A stretch of DNA of 64,000 bases from Ardenticatenaceae bacterium. GTDB lineage: Bacteria > Chloroflexota > Anaerolineae > Promineifilales > Promineifilaceae. Made by a program: the position numbers and the translations under genes. The stretch's first letter is position 1. Each line of letters starts with the position of its first letter. The notes under the pieces were generated by a model. It saw nothing but the letters and a program-made list of their open reading frames with translations, made no database searches and was not told the origin of the DNA. Location: NCBI GenBank assembly GCA_030065875.1, contig JASJCR010000010.1, positions 32,353 through 96,352 on the forward strand. Direction: 5' to 3'. This document shows positions 42,976 through 51,312 of the stretch, piece after piece.

Positions 42976-43122
42976 TAAGAACTTCAGTGGTTCATTGCTC
43001 AAAATTTTAAATTAAGATTTCGCGAATTTTCCCACTATAAAGAGATAATCCTTTAAATTCGTGTCATCCTGATTTTAAAAACTCAAATGTGATGCACTTA
43101 AAAGTAGTTGACTCAAAATAAT

Positions 43123-43494
43123 ATGTTTAAGGTTCTATTGATTGATGATGAGCGCACAGCCAGTCATCTCTTAAAAATGTCGCTGGAGCTTGATGGTTTT
43201 AAGGTGCAGGTTTGCCCCTCGCTTGATCATGCCAGAAAGGCTTTAAATGAAGAATTCAATTTTGTTATCATCGATTACAACTTGCCCCAAAAACAAACTG
43301 GTACAACGCTTCTGGAAGAGATCCGCCGTGGAGAACACCCGATCCCGGCCGACACCCCGGTTATTATCACCTCCGGTGATGATCGGTGTGAACCGATAGC
43401 TATGCGGGCAAATGCAAATCTATTTCTGCCAAAACCATTTTCCCCTTCTGAATTGTCAGATCATTTGATCCGCCTCGCCCAACAAAATGGATAA
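43123..43494 (+). CDS. Single-domain response regulator (receiver only)
   Basis: A 123-residue CheY-like receiver with no output domain. Acidic pocket LLIDDER (Asp7, Asp8), phospho-acceptor Asp in VIIDYNLPQ (about 53), Thr/Ser in IITSGDD, and Lys in LPKPFSPSEL. Start at ATG 43123, as a TTG at 43108 is weaker. It overlaps the next gene by 8 bases. No partner kinase is adjacent; it must receive phosphate from elsewhere. The overlap with a rRNA methyltransferase gene is unusual. Confidence 0.9.
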   Translation: MFKVLLIDDERTASHLLKMSLELDGFKVQVCPSLDHARKALNEEFNFVIIDYNLPQKQTGTTLLEEIRRGEHPIPADTPVIITSGDDRCEPIAMRANANLFLPKPFSPSELSDHLIRLAQQNG

Positions 43495-44728
43495 CAGCGA
43501 TCAGCAGGGAGCGATCAATGGTATCCTGCAGCTCAAAAAAGGGCGTGACAAACCGGTCATTCAGCGTCACCCCTGGGTGTTTTCAGGGGCGGTAGCCCAC
43601 GTAATTGGAGATCCCCAACCGGGAGACACCATCCTGATTCAGAATCATCGTCAAAAACCGCTGGCGATTGGCTATTACAACCCCCATTCCCAAATCGTCG
43701 TGCGCATTTGCACCTGGGATCCGGATCAACCGCTCAGTGAAGGTTTTTGGCGGGAAAAAATCACCCGTGCGTATACCGGCCGTCAGCTATTAGCGTTTGA
43801 CCCAGAAACAAACGGCTATCGCCTGATCTTTGGAGAAACGGATGGCATACCCGGTCTCATCGTCGATCGCTATGCGAACTATCTGGTCATGCAGTGTTTA
43901 ACGCTCGGCATCGACTGCCGCAAAGAGACGTTCGTCAACATTTTGAAAGAAACGCCCCTCCCGGATGGCACACTACCCGTCGGAATCCTTGAACGCTCGG
44001 ATGTGGCCGTCCGAGCCAAAGAAAATTTGCCTCAAAGTGATGGCCTGCTGTGGGGAAAAGCGCCAGCCGAATCTGTAACCGTCAAAGAAAATGGGTTTTC
44101 TTTTGAAGTGGATCTGATCGGCGGTCATAAAACCGGTTTTTATCTGGACCAAAGAGACAATCGTCAACTCCTAACCAGCCCATCTTTGACGGCTGGCAAG
44201 GAAGTTCTAAACGTCTTCGCTTACACCGGTGGTTTTGCCGTGACCGGTGCGGCCGGGGGCGCGACTTCGATACTCAATATCGACACCTCAATCAGCGCGC
44301 TGGAACTGGCCGAAAAAAACGTGCTGGCGAATTTTCCCGAGCGAGTTGATCACGATGAGTACCTGGCCGGTGACGCATTTCAAATTTTGCGAGATTTTCG
44401 CGACAGTGGCCGGACCTTTGACCTGATCGTTCTCGATCCGCCAAAATTTGTGCACGGTCGCCGCGATCTACAGCGGGCCTCGCGCGGGTATAAAGATATC
44501 AACTGGTTGGGGATGCGGCTTTTAAAACCCGGTGGGATTCTGATGACCTTTTCCTGCTCTGGTCTGGTATCAATCGATCTATTTCAAAAAATCATTTTTG
44601 GGGCGGCGGTGGACGCCGGCCGTGAGGTGCAAATTTTACGCCACCTGCATCAAGGGGCCGATCACCCGATTTTGGTCACCTTTCCCGAGTCCGCTTATCT
44701 AAAAGGATTTTTGTGTCGAGTTTGGTGA
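43487..44728 (+). CDS. RlmI-type 23S rRNA cytosine-C5 methyltransferase family
   Basis: A 413-residue class I SAM methyltransferase of the RlmI/RlmK-like COG1092 family. An N-terminal PUA domain (HPWVFSGAVAHVIG to about residue 85) is followed by a Rossmann domain: NVFAYTGGFAVTGAAGG, VLDPPKFVHGRRD and the catalytic-type TFSCSGLVS with Cys. E. coli RlmI makes m5C1962 in 23S rRNA. The start overlaps the receiver gene, so the two are translationally coupled. Exact target not proven. Confidence 0.9.
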   Translation: MDNSDQQGAINGILQLKKGRDKPVIQRHPWVFSGAVAHVIGDPQPGDTILIQNHRQKPLAIGYYNPHSQIVVRICTWDPDQPLSEGFWREKITRAYTGRQLLAFDPETNGYRLIFGETDGIPGLIVDRYANYLVMQCLTLGIDCRKETFVNILKETPLPDGTLPVGILERSDVAVRAKENLPQSDGLLWGKAPAESVTVKENGFSFEVDLIGGHKTGFYLDQRDNRQLLTSPSLTAGKEVLNVFAYTGGFAVTGAAGGATSILNIDTSISALELAEKNVLANFPERVDHDEYLAGDAFQILRDFRDSGRTFDLIVLDPPKFVHGRRDLQRASRGYKDINWLGMRLLKPGGILMTFSCSGLVSIDLFQKIIFGAAVDAGREVQILRHLHQGADHPILVTFPESAYLKGFLCRVW

Positions 44729-44758
44729 TTGTCAGACTGACCAAGAGGGAACAAACAC

Positions 44759-45244
44759 GTGATTATTGGACACCTGGCCGCCGCGGTTATCATCAAACAC
44801 TTCTCACCTGGCGAAAAAAACCCGGCTTTGCTGGCCGGTTCCATTTTTCCGGATGTGGGGGATAAAACGATTAAGGCCGTCCGGGGATTAAAAGAAGGGC
44901 GTTCATTTTTCCATTCATTGTTTGGCAGCGCCATCACCCTCACCACCGCGTTTTTGCTACTCAGCAGCAAAAATTACCGCAGCTTCCTGATCGGCTACAT
45001 CGGCCACATACTGGTGGATGCCCAGCACGATGTCCCGTGGCTCTACCCGTTTCGCGATCATCAATTTGGTTTTGTGCCCTACTCTTACTTGCGAAAGGTG
45101 AAGCGTTTAACCACCCAACCAAAATTTTGGGAAACTCTGGTTACTTTTTGGGCGATATTCATTCTGCTAGATGACGCCTGGAAGATGCTTAAGAATGCCA
45201 CCATCCCTGGTCGCGACCAAGACGGTACAGCAGCCATCCCATAA
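44759..45244 (+). CDS. Membrane-bound metal-dependent hydrolase-like protein (YdjM/DUF457 type)
   Basis: A 161-residue membrane protein: MIIGHLAAAVIIKHF, LLAGSIFPDVGDK and RSFFHSLFGSAI carry the His and Asp residues of the LexA-regulated, membrane-bound hydrolase family (YdjM-like); GYIGHILVDAQHD holds another conserved HxxxD. Its start is GTG at 44759 with AGAGGGA about 10 bases upstream. The C-terminus overlaps the convergent zinc-ribbon gene by 56 bases. Reaction unknown. Confidence 0.72.
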   Translation: MIIGHLAAAVIIKHFSPGEKNPALLAGSIFPDVGDKTIKAVRGLKEGRSFFHSLFGSAITLTTAFLLLSSKNYRSFLIGYIGHILVDAQHDVPWLYPFRDHQFGFVPYSYLRKVKRLTTQPKFWETLVTFWAIFILLDDAWKMLKNATIPGRDQDGTAAIP

Positions 45245-45581
45245 ACACCACCAACAGCGGGAGGATCGCCACCCGTAAGAGCGATGCACCCCCAAAGCGA
45301 ATCAAAATTAATCCAACCATCAAGGCCAGGGTAATCCAAACCCAGCGGGGCATCTGCGGAAGCGGCTCAACCCGCCCGGCCGATGGCTTTTGCTTCAGGA
45401 TTTTGTCTCCCTTGCCGGAGCGAACGCTGTCCCATTTAATGGTCCACTGCGCTTCACACACCCGACATTGATGGTATTTGCTTTGGGAACCATCGGGTAA
45501 TTGATCCAGCCGAAGCATGATTTCACCCCCGCAGTATGGGCAATCGCGGCCGGTATCTGTCCAGCTTGATTTTGTCTCCAT
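45189..45581 (-). CDS. Zinc-ribbon, C-terminal membrane protein
   Basis: A 130-residue protein: CPYCGGEIMLRL and YHQCRVCEAQWTIKW form a four-Cys zinc ribbon (residues 14-52), then a basic linker, and two hydrophobic segments (about 80-96 and 101-118). Function unknown. Convergent overlap with the upstream hydrolase-like gene. Confidence 0.72.
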   Translation of the reverse strand: METKSSWTDTGRDCPYCGGEIMLRLDQLPDGSQSKYHQCRVCEAQWTIKWDSVRSGKGDKILKQKPSAGRVEPLPQMPRWVWITLALMVGLILIRFGGASLLRVAILPLLVVFMGWLLYRLGRDQGWWHS

Positions 45582-45753
45582 GGTACCATTCTACATGATT
45601 TTCCTCTTATCATCCCCTCTTCAATCAAATTTTAAAGAATATGACCGGTCACCCCTTCACATTCGAGCACTTTTATGATAATAAATGAAGGTGTCATCAG
45701 TTACGCGTTGACCACAAAATGAGAGAAACACTTTATAGAGAATGAGAAACTTA

Positions 45754-45781
45754 TTGGTGTTCTTGCTCTCACCCCTATAAT
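45754..45781 (+). promoter_or_regulatory. Candidate promoter of the polysaccharide locus
   Basis: A perfect -10 TATAAT (45776-45781) lies 16 bases after TTGGTG (45754-45759). It is in the 306-base non-coding gap 45582-45887, the only long gap before the 18-kb plus-strand locus. The transcript would have a leader of about 100 bases containing GGACCTTTGGTCT, a small stem at 45832-45844. Apart from these I see nothing in the gap. Confidence 0.5.
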
Positions 45782-45887
45782 AACGACCCTGTAAGCGGAG
45801 TTGTAAGTGGGTAAAAGGAAAATATTTTCTAGGACCTTTGGTCTCATTTTGTTTGTTTTCCTGGCTTGTTAATTTTTCGGTGTTTTA

Positions 45888-47012
45888 GTGATTAGACTCT
45901 TCTTAATTCGTTTGTTAGAAACCTTTTTTCGCACCCCGGTTTTGTATTTAATTCCCGCGGTGCTGATGGGTATTTACGGAGTCGTCAACGTCATTTTTGA
46001 GAAGCCCAGCTACATTACGTCTACCGTCATTTATATTCGGCCAAATGAAACGATCGAACAGATCACCCAACGGCAGCAAAATGAAGAAAATGACTACTTT
46101 ACCGTAGCTGAAATCACGGCCGATGAGTTAAACGCCCTATTTCAATCTGAAGAATTTATGAATGAGGTGCTTGATCGCATCAATTTAGACGATCCAGCTT
46201 TTTACATTAGCGCCATGGAGGATGAGCAGGAGTTCATGGCCTATCTGGCTGAAAATACGCTTGCCTTTCCCGCCAGCGAATATAAAGTGGACATTGTCGT
46301 CTTTAATGAAAGCCCCTATTTGGCATTTGGGATCGCTTCAGAAATTTTTGAAGTGTATTTACAGCGGAAAATCGAGCGAAATCTCAATGATTCCGCCTCC
46401 ACTGAAGCGGTCATCTCGATGTTAATTAATCGCTATCAGCTGCGCATTGAGGCGATTGAAGCAGAGCTGCAGGGATACCTCGAAGCTCATCCTCTGCCGG
46501 AAACATTGGGTTTAGAGCGGCGGGATATTGAATCATTTCAAATTGAGCGCTTAACTGAGGCGCTGGAACGGGCCAAAGATCGCGAAATTGCGGCCGCCCA
46601 GCAAATCGACAGCACCGATTTAATCCAATTTACAACTGAAAGTGTGGTGCGGCAATCTTATTTGCTGCTCGATGCCCCCTATGAACCGATAAAATTAACC
46701 TCGCGTTCGGCGCAGTTAATGAGCATTATTCAATTTGGGGTAATTGGCTTGGCAGTAGGGTTTATCCTTATGACCGCGGTTGCATTATTCAACCGGCGAA
46801 TTATCCTGCCAATCGACGCAGTTGGGGCCACAGATCAGCCGGTCCTGGCTTTGATTGTGGCCGATCCGTTATTGAGTCAACCCACCCGCTGGCAAAGGTT
46901 CTGGCGGCTAGTTTGGCCCAACCGCAACCGCAAAACATTCGATAAGAAACGAAAACCAACTCCACCTCTTCCACCCCGGTGGCGGCGGAGACCCAAAACG
47001 GTGTCTTCCTAA
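45888..47012 (+). CDS. Wzz/PCP-like polysaccharide chain-length protein 1
   Basis: A 374-residue polysaccharide co-polymerase-like protein. It has an N-terminal helix (about residues 14-34, RTPVLYLIPAVLMGIYG), a long outer domain with a helical region (about 150-240), a second helix (about 272-295) and a basic C-terminal cytoplasmic tail. Both ends face the cytoplasm. There is no kinase domain. Its layout matches the next gene's C-terminal part (ITADELNALFQSEEFM with QSTSDELNELLQTDSFI), so they are paralogues. GTG start. It would set polymer length together with Wzy. Confidence 0.8.
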   Translation: MIRLFLIRLLETFFRTPVLYLIPAVLMGIYGVVNVIFEKPSYITSTVIYIRPNETIEQITQRQQNEENDYFTVAEITADELNALFQSEEFMNEVLDRINLDDPAFYISAMEDEQEFMAYLAENTLAFPASEYKVDIVVFNESPYLAFGIASEIFEVYLQRKIERNLNDSASTEAVISMLINRYQLRIEAIEAELQGYLEAHPLPETLGLERRDIESFQIERLTEALERAKDREIAAAQQIDSTDLIQFTTESVVRQSYLLLDAPYEPIKLTSRSAQLMSIIQFGVIGLAVGFILMTAVALFNRRIILPIDAVGATDQPVLALIVADPLLSQPTRWQRFWRLVWPNRNRKTFDKKRKPTPPLPPRWRRRPKTVSS

Positions 47013-47062
47013 TGTGATGTGGATCAAAGGATTGAACGAATAGAGAGAAAGGAAATCTGATT

Positions 47063-48850
47063 ATGGCGATTCCGAATACGCAAGACCTCATGTTTCCCAT
47101 TTTGGATGTGTTAAAAGATGGGAAAATCTACAGAATCCGAGAAATTGTAGACAATCTTGCTGACAGTTTTAATCTCACTGATGAAGAGCGAAAGCAGCTA
47201 ACCCCTGGCGGCAGCAAAGCGCTGTTCCACAGTCGGGTAATGAATGCGCGCTCTTATCTTTATCGGGCGGAATTAATTGAGCACCCCACACGCGGCCGCT
47301 CAAACATCACAAAACGAGGGCTTGAGGTGGTTGAAAATCCACCTGAAAAATTAGATTTGAACTTCTTGACTCGCTATCCTGAGTTTATGGAATACATTCA
47401 AAACAGCAGTACAGCCCAGCGAGATCCAGAACTGCGGAAACTGCTGCGACGGGTTAAAGATCGCCTCGAGGCCAAGGATAAGCCGGAAGAACCCAGCGTC
47501 GTCTGGGTCAAAGAAGAGCCCAAAACAATAAAAATGCAGCCGGTAAATACCGTCCCATCAACGCCAAATCCACCGGCCGAATCGCTTTCCACACCGGTTG
47601 TGGTCGGCAACCAGCCGGTTATTAGCGATGATCAACTCATGAAAGCGGTAGCGGCCATCAATTTCCTCAACACCAAAAATCAGCGGGAGGATCGCCGCGA
47701 ACGTCTGGAAGAGCAAAGACAAACGGCCGGTTTCACCCAACTACAGATGGCTTGGATGATGGCGGTTCGTTTTGTTGAAAATTATTTTCAGCATCCTCTC
47801 CTTTACTTACTTCCCCTGGTGCTGATGATTGCGGCCGGGGTAGTGGCCACGACGCTGGCTAAATCGGAGTATGAATCAAACGGCATTCTCTTTGTGCAGG
47901 AAGACACGCTCATCAGCGCGGTTTCCAACGTGCAGGATGACGGGTTTGGTTGGGTGACGCCTGCTCAATCAACTTCAGATGAATTAAACGAGCTGCTCCA
48001 AACCGATTCTTTTATTCGAATCATTATCCAACAAACCAACCTTGAGGAATTAATGGATCAGGGAGAAACGGTGGTTAATGACACCTTTGAAGAAGCGCGC
48101 AGAGCGTTTTCGGTTTACCCCCTGGGCCAAAATCAGCTGCAGATTTCTGTCACCTATGAAGATCGCGAAATCGCCTATCAGCTGGCCAACGCGGCGGTGA
48201 ACAGCTATATCGACTGGCAAATTAGTGCGGATAAACAAGATACCAGCGCCGCTCGAGCGTTTTTGGAAAACCTCGTCCCGCAGTACAGGGCGGAATATGA
48301 TGCTTCGGTCAGCTCTCTGGAAACGTATCTGCTGCAAAATCCAGCCCCAGTGCGGGGTGATCGGCCGGCCATTGAAACCCTGCAAATTGAGAGATTGCGC
48401 TCAGATGTAGCTATAGCCGATTCGCGCTATCAGGGTGCCTTGGAAAATCTCGAGCAAATTCGCCTTGAAGAGGTTGTTATCGAAGGGAAAACGCGACAAA
48501 CTTATTCAATCATCGACGCCCCTGCCCGGCCGAGAAACCCTGAATTACAAGACATTATCATCGACACAGGAATCAATATCGGCATCTTTGTGGCGGTGGG
48601 CATCGCCTTAACGTTGGTTGGGATCGCCGGCAGCACGCTTCTGGACCGCGGCATGAATTATCCGATCGACGCTCGATATGTGACCTCGCTTCCCGTTTTA
48701 ACCACGATACCCACACCAAAACCACGGCGTCGAACCATCCGCGAGGTTTTGTTTGGCAGACGGAAAAAGGCGTCCCAGTCGGGTTCATCCAGAAAACCGG
48801 ACGTGCAGCCGGCCGCGGCCGCCTCATCTCCTACAACCGCGAACCAATAA
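47063..48850 (+). CDS. Mrr-type winged-helix domain fused to Wzz/PCP chain-length protein
   Basis: A 595-residue fusion. Residues about 1-112 match the N-terminal winged-helix domain of Mrr restriction proteins: MAIPNTQDLMFPILDVLKDG, EIVDNLADSFNLTDEERKQL, LFHSRVMNARSYLYRAELIE, RGRSNITKRGLEVV. The Mrr nuclease core is absent. A linker (about 113-240) is followed by a Wzz-like part: helix at about 246-266, outer domain, second helix about 525-547 and a Lys/Arg-rich tail. In Wzz topology both ends are cytoplasmic, so the DNA-binding-like domain would sit at the membrane facing the chromosome. AAGGAAA precedes the ATG. The fusion is intact, without frameshift. Confidence 0.83.
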   Translation: MAIPNTQDLMFPILDVLKDGKIYRIREIVDNLADSFNLTDEERKQLTPGGSKALFHSRVMNARSYLYRAELIEHPTRGRSNITKRGLEVVENPPEKLDLNFLTRYPEFMEYIQNSSTAQRDPELRKLLRRVKDRLEAKDKPEEPSVVWVKEEPKTIKMQPVNTVPSTPNPPAESLSTPVVVGNQPVISDDQLMKAVAAINFLNTKNQREDRRERLEEQRQTAGFTQLQMAWMMAVRFVENYFQHPLLYLLPLVLMIAAGVVATTLAKSEYESNGILFVQEDTLISAVSNVQDDGFGWVTPAQSTSDELNELLQTDSFIRIIIQQTNLEELMDQGETVVNDTFEEARRAFSVYPLGQNQLQISVTYEDREIAYQLANAAVNSYIDWQISADKQDTSAARAFLENLVPQYRAEYDASVSSLETYLLQNPAPVRGDRPAIETLQIERLRSDVAIADSRYQGALENLEQIRLEEVVIEGKTRQTYSIIDAPARPRNPELQDIIIDTGINIGIFVAVGIALTLVGIAGSTLLDRGMNYPIDARYVTSLPVLTTIPTPKPRRRTIREVLFGRRKKASQSGSSRKPDVQPAAAASSPTTANQ

Positions 48851-48890
48851 AGCGATATCATTTTAAACACCAAGGGATTCCAAAATCTAC

Positions 48891-50378
48891 ATGAGCAATC
48901 AATCTGGCAATTCCATTGCTAAAAACGCTTCTTACCTGCTGGGTTCGCAGTTAATTACCTGGGTGCTGACCCTCGCCGTTACGGTTATTATCCCTCGCGT
49001 ACTGGGGCCGGCAAATTTAGGGAAACTCCACCTGGCCGAATCGATCTGGTTAATGGGGCTAATCGGCATCGGCTTTGGATCGGAGTTTTTGATCACCCGC
49101 GAAATCGCCCGTTACCCTGAACGAACCAATGAGATATTTGGCACCAACATCGTTTTGCGGCTGTTTTTCTATGTATTAACCTTTGCCGGTATTTTGAGCT
49201 ACGCCTATATCGTCGATTACTCCCAAGAAATTATCTGGCTGCTCGTCATCGCCGGAATCGCCACCTTTTTTACCGGGCTTAACCTATTTGCCATTGCCGC
49301 CAATGAAGGGTTGGAGCGCATGGAGTACAACTCCCTGGGAGCGATTAGTAACAAATTGGTTTACACCGTTTTGGCAATTACCGTGGTGCTGCTTGGATAC
49401 GGGGTGTTTGCCGTGGCCGCCCTCGGTGTGGTCGCCATGATCGTCCAATCGTTCGTGGTTTATCGCGGTCTAAACAAAATAAACCCGCTCAAATTTACGT
49501 TTAGCTGGGATGTGGCCAAGTGGATGGTCTCGAACAGCGTTTCGTTTTTAGGGACCTCGATCTTTGCCACCGCCTATCACGCCATGGACATTATTATCAT
49601 GTCGCTGCTGATCAGCGATGAGGTTCAGTTGGGATGGTACACCGTGGCGGATCGTCTGTTTGGTACGACGATGTTTATCCCCTCGATATTTATCACCGCC
49701 ATTTATCCGGTTTTGTCGCGGATGTTTGCCGAAGATAAAAACAGCTTGTCAAAAATTATTACCCGCAGCTTTAATCTTTTGCTCATTGTCAGCGTACCGA
49801 TTGGGATGGGGCTGATCATTATCGCCACGCCCGTCGTCATCCTGATATTTGGTCCCGAGTACGCCGGAGCGGGTCCGGTGTTATCGATTATCGGGGTTGT
49901 TCTAATTTTTACCTATCAAAATACGCTGCTCGGCCGCTTTATGATGTCGATTGATCGACAAAATACGTGGACGGTCGTGATGGCCGTGGCGACTTTAGCC
50001 ACGATTCCCCTTGATTTTATCCTGGTTCCGTGGACCAACACCACCTTTGGCAACGGGGCGATGGGTGGGGCGCTCGCCTATGTCATAACAGAAGGGGGGA
50101 TGATGATCGCCGCCTTTTATCTCATTCCCAAAGGGTATCTCGGCCGGGAGAATCTGGTTGTGGCCGCCAAAGCCCTGTTGGCTGGAGCAGCGATGATGGG
50201 AGTCGTCTGGTTTGTCAAAGATCAATTTATCGCCATTCCCATTTTGGTGGGCATGGTGGTTTACCCCGTATTCATTTTAATGTTAAAAGCGATTCCGACT
50301 GAAGATTTAGCTCTGCTTCAGGAAGTCGGGAAATCATTTTTAGGTCGCTTCAGAGTAGGCGCCCAAGTACAGGAATAA
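48891..50378 (+). CDS. Oligosaccharide flippase (Wzx/MOP superfamily)
   Basis: A 495-residue membrane protein with about 12-14 helices, of the polysaccharide-transporter branch of the MOP superfamily. N-terminal NASYLLGSQLITWVLTLAVT and VLGPANLGKLHLAESIW are the family's opening. It moves undecaprenyl-linked repeat units to the outer face. It lies between the chain-length genes and the CpsD-like gene, all in one direction. Confidence 0.92.
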   Translation: MSNQSGNSIAKNASYLLGSQLITWVLTLAVTVIIPRVLGPANLGKLHLAESIWLMGLIGIGFGSEFLITREIARYPERTNEIFGTNIVLRLFFYVLTFAGILSYAYIVDYSQEIIWLLVIAGIATFFTGLNLFAIAANEGLERMEYNSLGAISNKLVYTVLAITVVLLGYGVFAVAALGVVAMIVQSFVVYRGLNKINPLKFTFSWDVAKWMVSNSVSFLGTSIFATAYHAMDIIIMSLLISDEVQLGWYTVADRLFGTTMFIPSIFITAIYPVLSRMFAEDKNSLSKIITRSFNLLLIVSVPIGMGLIIIATPVVILIFGPEYAGAGPVLSIIGVVLIFTYQNTLLGRFMMSIDRQNTWTVVMAVATLATIPLDFILVPWTNTTFGNGAMGGALAYVITEGGMMIAAFYLIPKGYLGRENLVVAAKALLAGAAMMGVVWFVKDQFIAIPILVGMVVYPVFILMLKAIPTEDLALLQEVGKSFLGRFRVGAQVQE

Positions 50379-50382
50379 GCAT

Positions 50383-51120
50383 ATGTTTCGCTTCTTAAGA
50401 CGCAATAAATCACAGCCGGCTGCTCCCAAATCGAGGGTAACTGAAATCCAGGCGCCGCTCACGCTGCAAACCAGCGATGGGACCTTAAAAATTGAATTTA
50501 TCCCGGAAATCGTGGGGCAAATTCGGCAAATGATCTCGCGCATCGAAAGCCGCGATTTGCTGGTTAAGCGCATGGGGTATTTGGCGGCCGTTCGCGAAGA
50601 AGGAGTGACCTATCTTTCACTGGCCACCGGCACAACGATGGCCAACGATCTCAATGCGGATGTGTGTGTCGTCGACTTTAACTGGTGGTGGCCGTCTCCC
50701 GTTAGTCAGATCGGGTATGAGGGGCTGGGCTCAGTCCTCATGGGGCAGCGCGAGCTGAATGACGTGCTGGTCACGACCAACCACCCGAACCTGGTGCTGC
50801 TCCCTTCGGGATTTTTGCCCATCGAAGAGCGGCCGAGCGCCGCGCGCAGCGATCGCTTAAGCCGGGTCCTGAGCGAGCTAGACGAACGATTTGACCATTT
50901 AATTCTCGACATTCCGGCCATCCTGGCGGTTAGCGAAGCGGTGCCGCTGGCCGTTCACGCCGACGCCTGTTGTCTGGTTGTCCACCAGGGAGTCACCTCC
51001 TCAAATAATGTTCGCCGCGCGCTGGATGAGGTGCAGCACATCGACATGCTTGGCGTAGTCATGAACCAGGTTAAAACGCATATTCCCAAGGGAATTTTGC
51101 AAATTTTGCCGTCGGAGTAA
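50383..51120 (+). CDS. CpsD/BY-kinase-like ATPase with degenerate Walker A
   Basis: A 245-residue protein of the MinD/CpsD fold. An N-terminal segment (about 1-55) is followed by what should be the P-loop, but REEGVTYLSLATGTTMAND (71-89) has Val75 where PGEGKT has Lys, so nucleotide binding is doubtful. The second Asp motif CVVDFN (Asp98) and Walker B LILDIPAI (Asp176) remain. The C-terminal tyrosine cluster that BY-kinases phosphorylate is missing; it ends KGILQILPSE. Likely a pseudo-kinase that binds the Wzz proteins. Only 4 bases after the flippase. Confidence 0.78.
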   Translation: MFRFLRRNKSQPAAPKSRVTEIQAPLTLQTSDGTLKIEFIPEIVGQIRQMISRIESRDLLVKRMGYLAAVREEGVTYLSLATGTTMANDLNADVCVVDFNWWWPSPVSQIGYEGLGSVLMGQRELNDVLVTTNHPNLVLLPSGFLPIEERPSAARSDRLSRVLSELDERFDHLILDIPAILAVSEAVPLAVHADACCLVVHQGVTSSNNVRRALDEVQHIDMLGVVMNQVKTHIPKGILQILPSE

Positions 51121-51135
51121 GTAAAAGGGAAAACC

Positions 51136-51279
51136 ATGCAGTTATTTGTCTTATTTCTCGCCACGATCTTTGTAGCCGGCATTCCCTTGGCCAAATACGA
51201 TATCAAGTGGACCTATTTGTTCGCTTTTGTGGCCATGCTGGCTCTGTCGTTTGCTTATTTTTTCCTCAATCAAATATAG
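51136..51279 (+). CDS. Small two-helix membrane protein (47 residues)
   Basis: ATG at 51136 after AAAAGGGA; it reads MQLFVLFLATIFVAGIPLAK, a short polar turn YDIKW, then TYLFAFVAMLALSFAYFFLN and stop TAG. Two short helices with one positively charged turn. It sits between the CpsD-like gene and the polymerase with matching spacing and its own ribosome site, so it is probably expressed. Function unknown; perhaps an accessory of the polymerase or chain-length complex. Confidence 0.65.
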   Translation: MQLFVLFLATIFVAGIPLAKYDIKWTYLFAFVAMLALSFAYFFLNQI

Positions 51280-51312
51280 GGTCGCCCAGAAGGTATAGAG
51301 GCAGAAGCAGGT

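Noticed and set aside
47063..47400. Mrr domain as a remnant of a restriction system inserted upstream
   Set aside because: The frame continues without a break into the Wzz part, has its own ribosome site and no nuclease core or mobile-element traces, so an intact fusion is more likely than a remnant.
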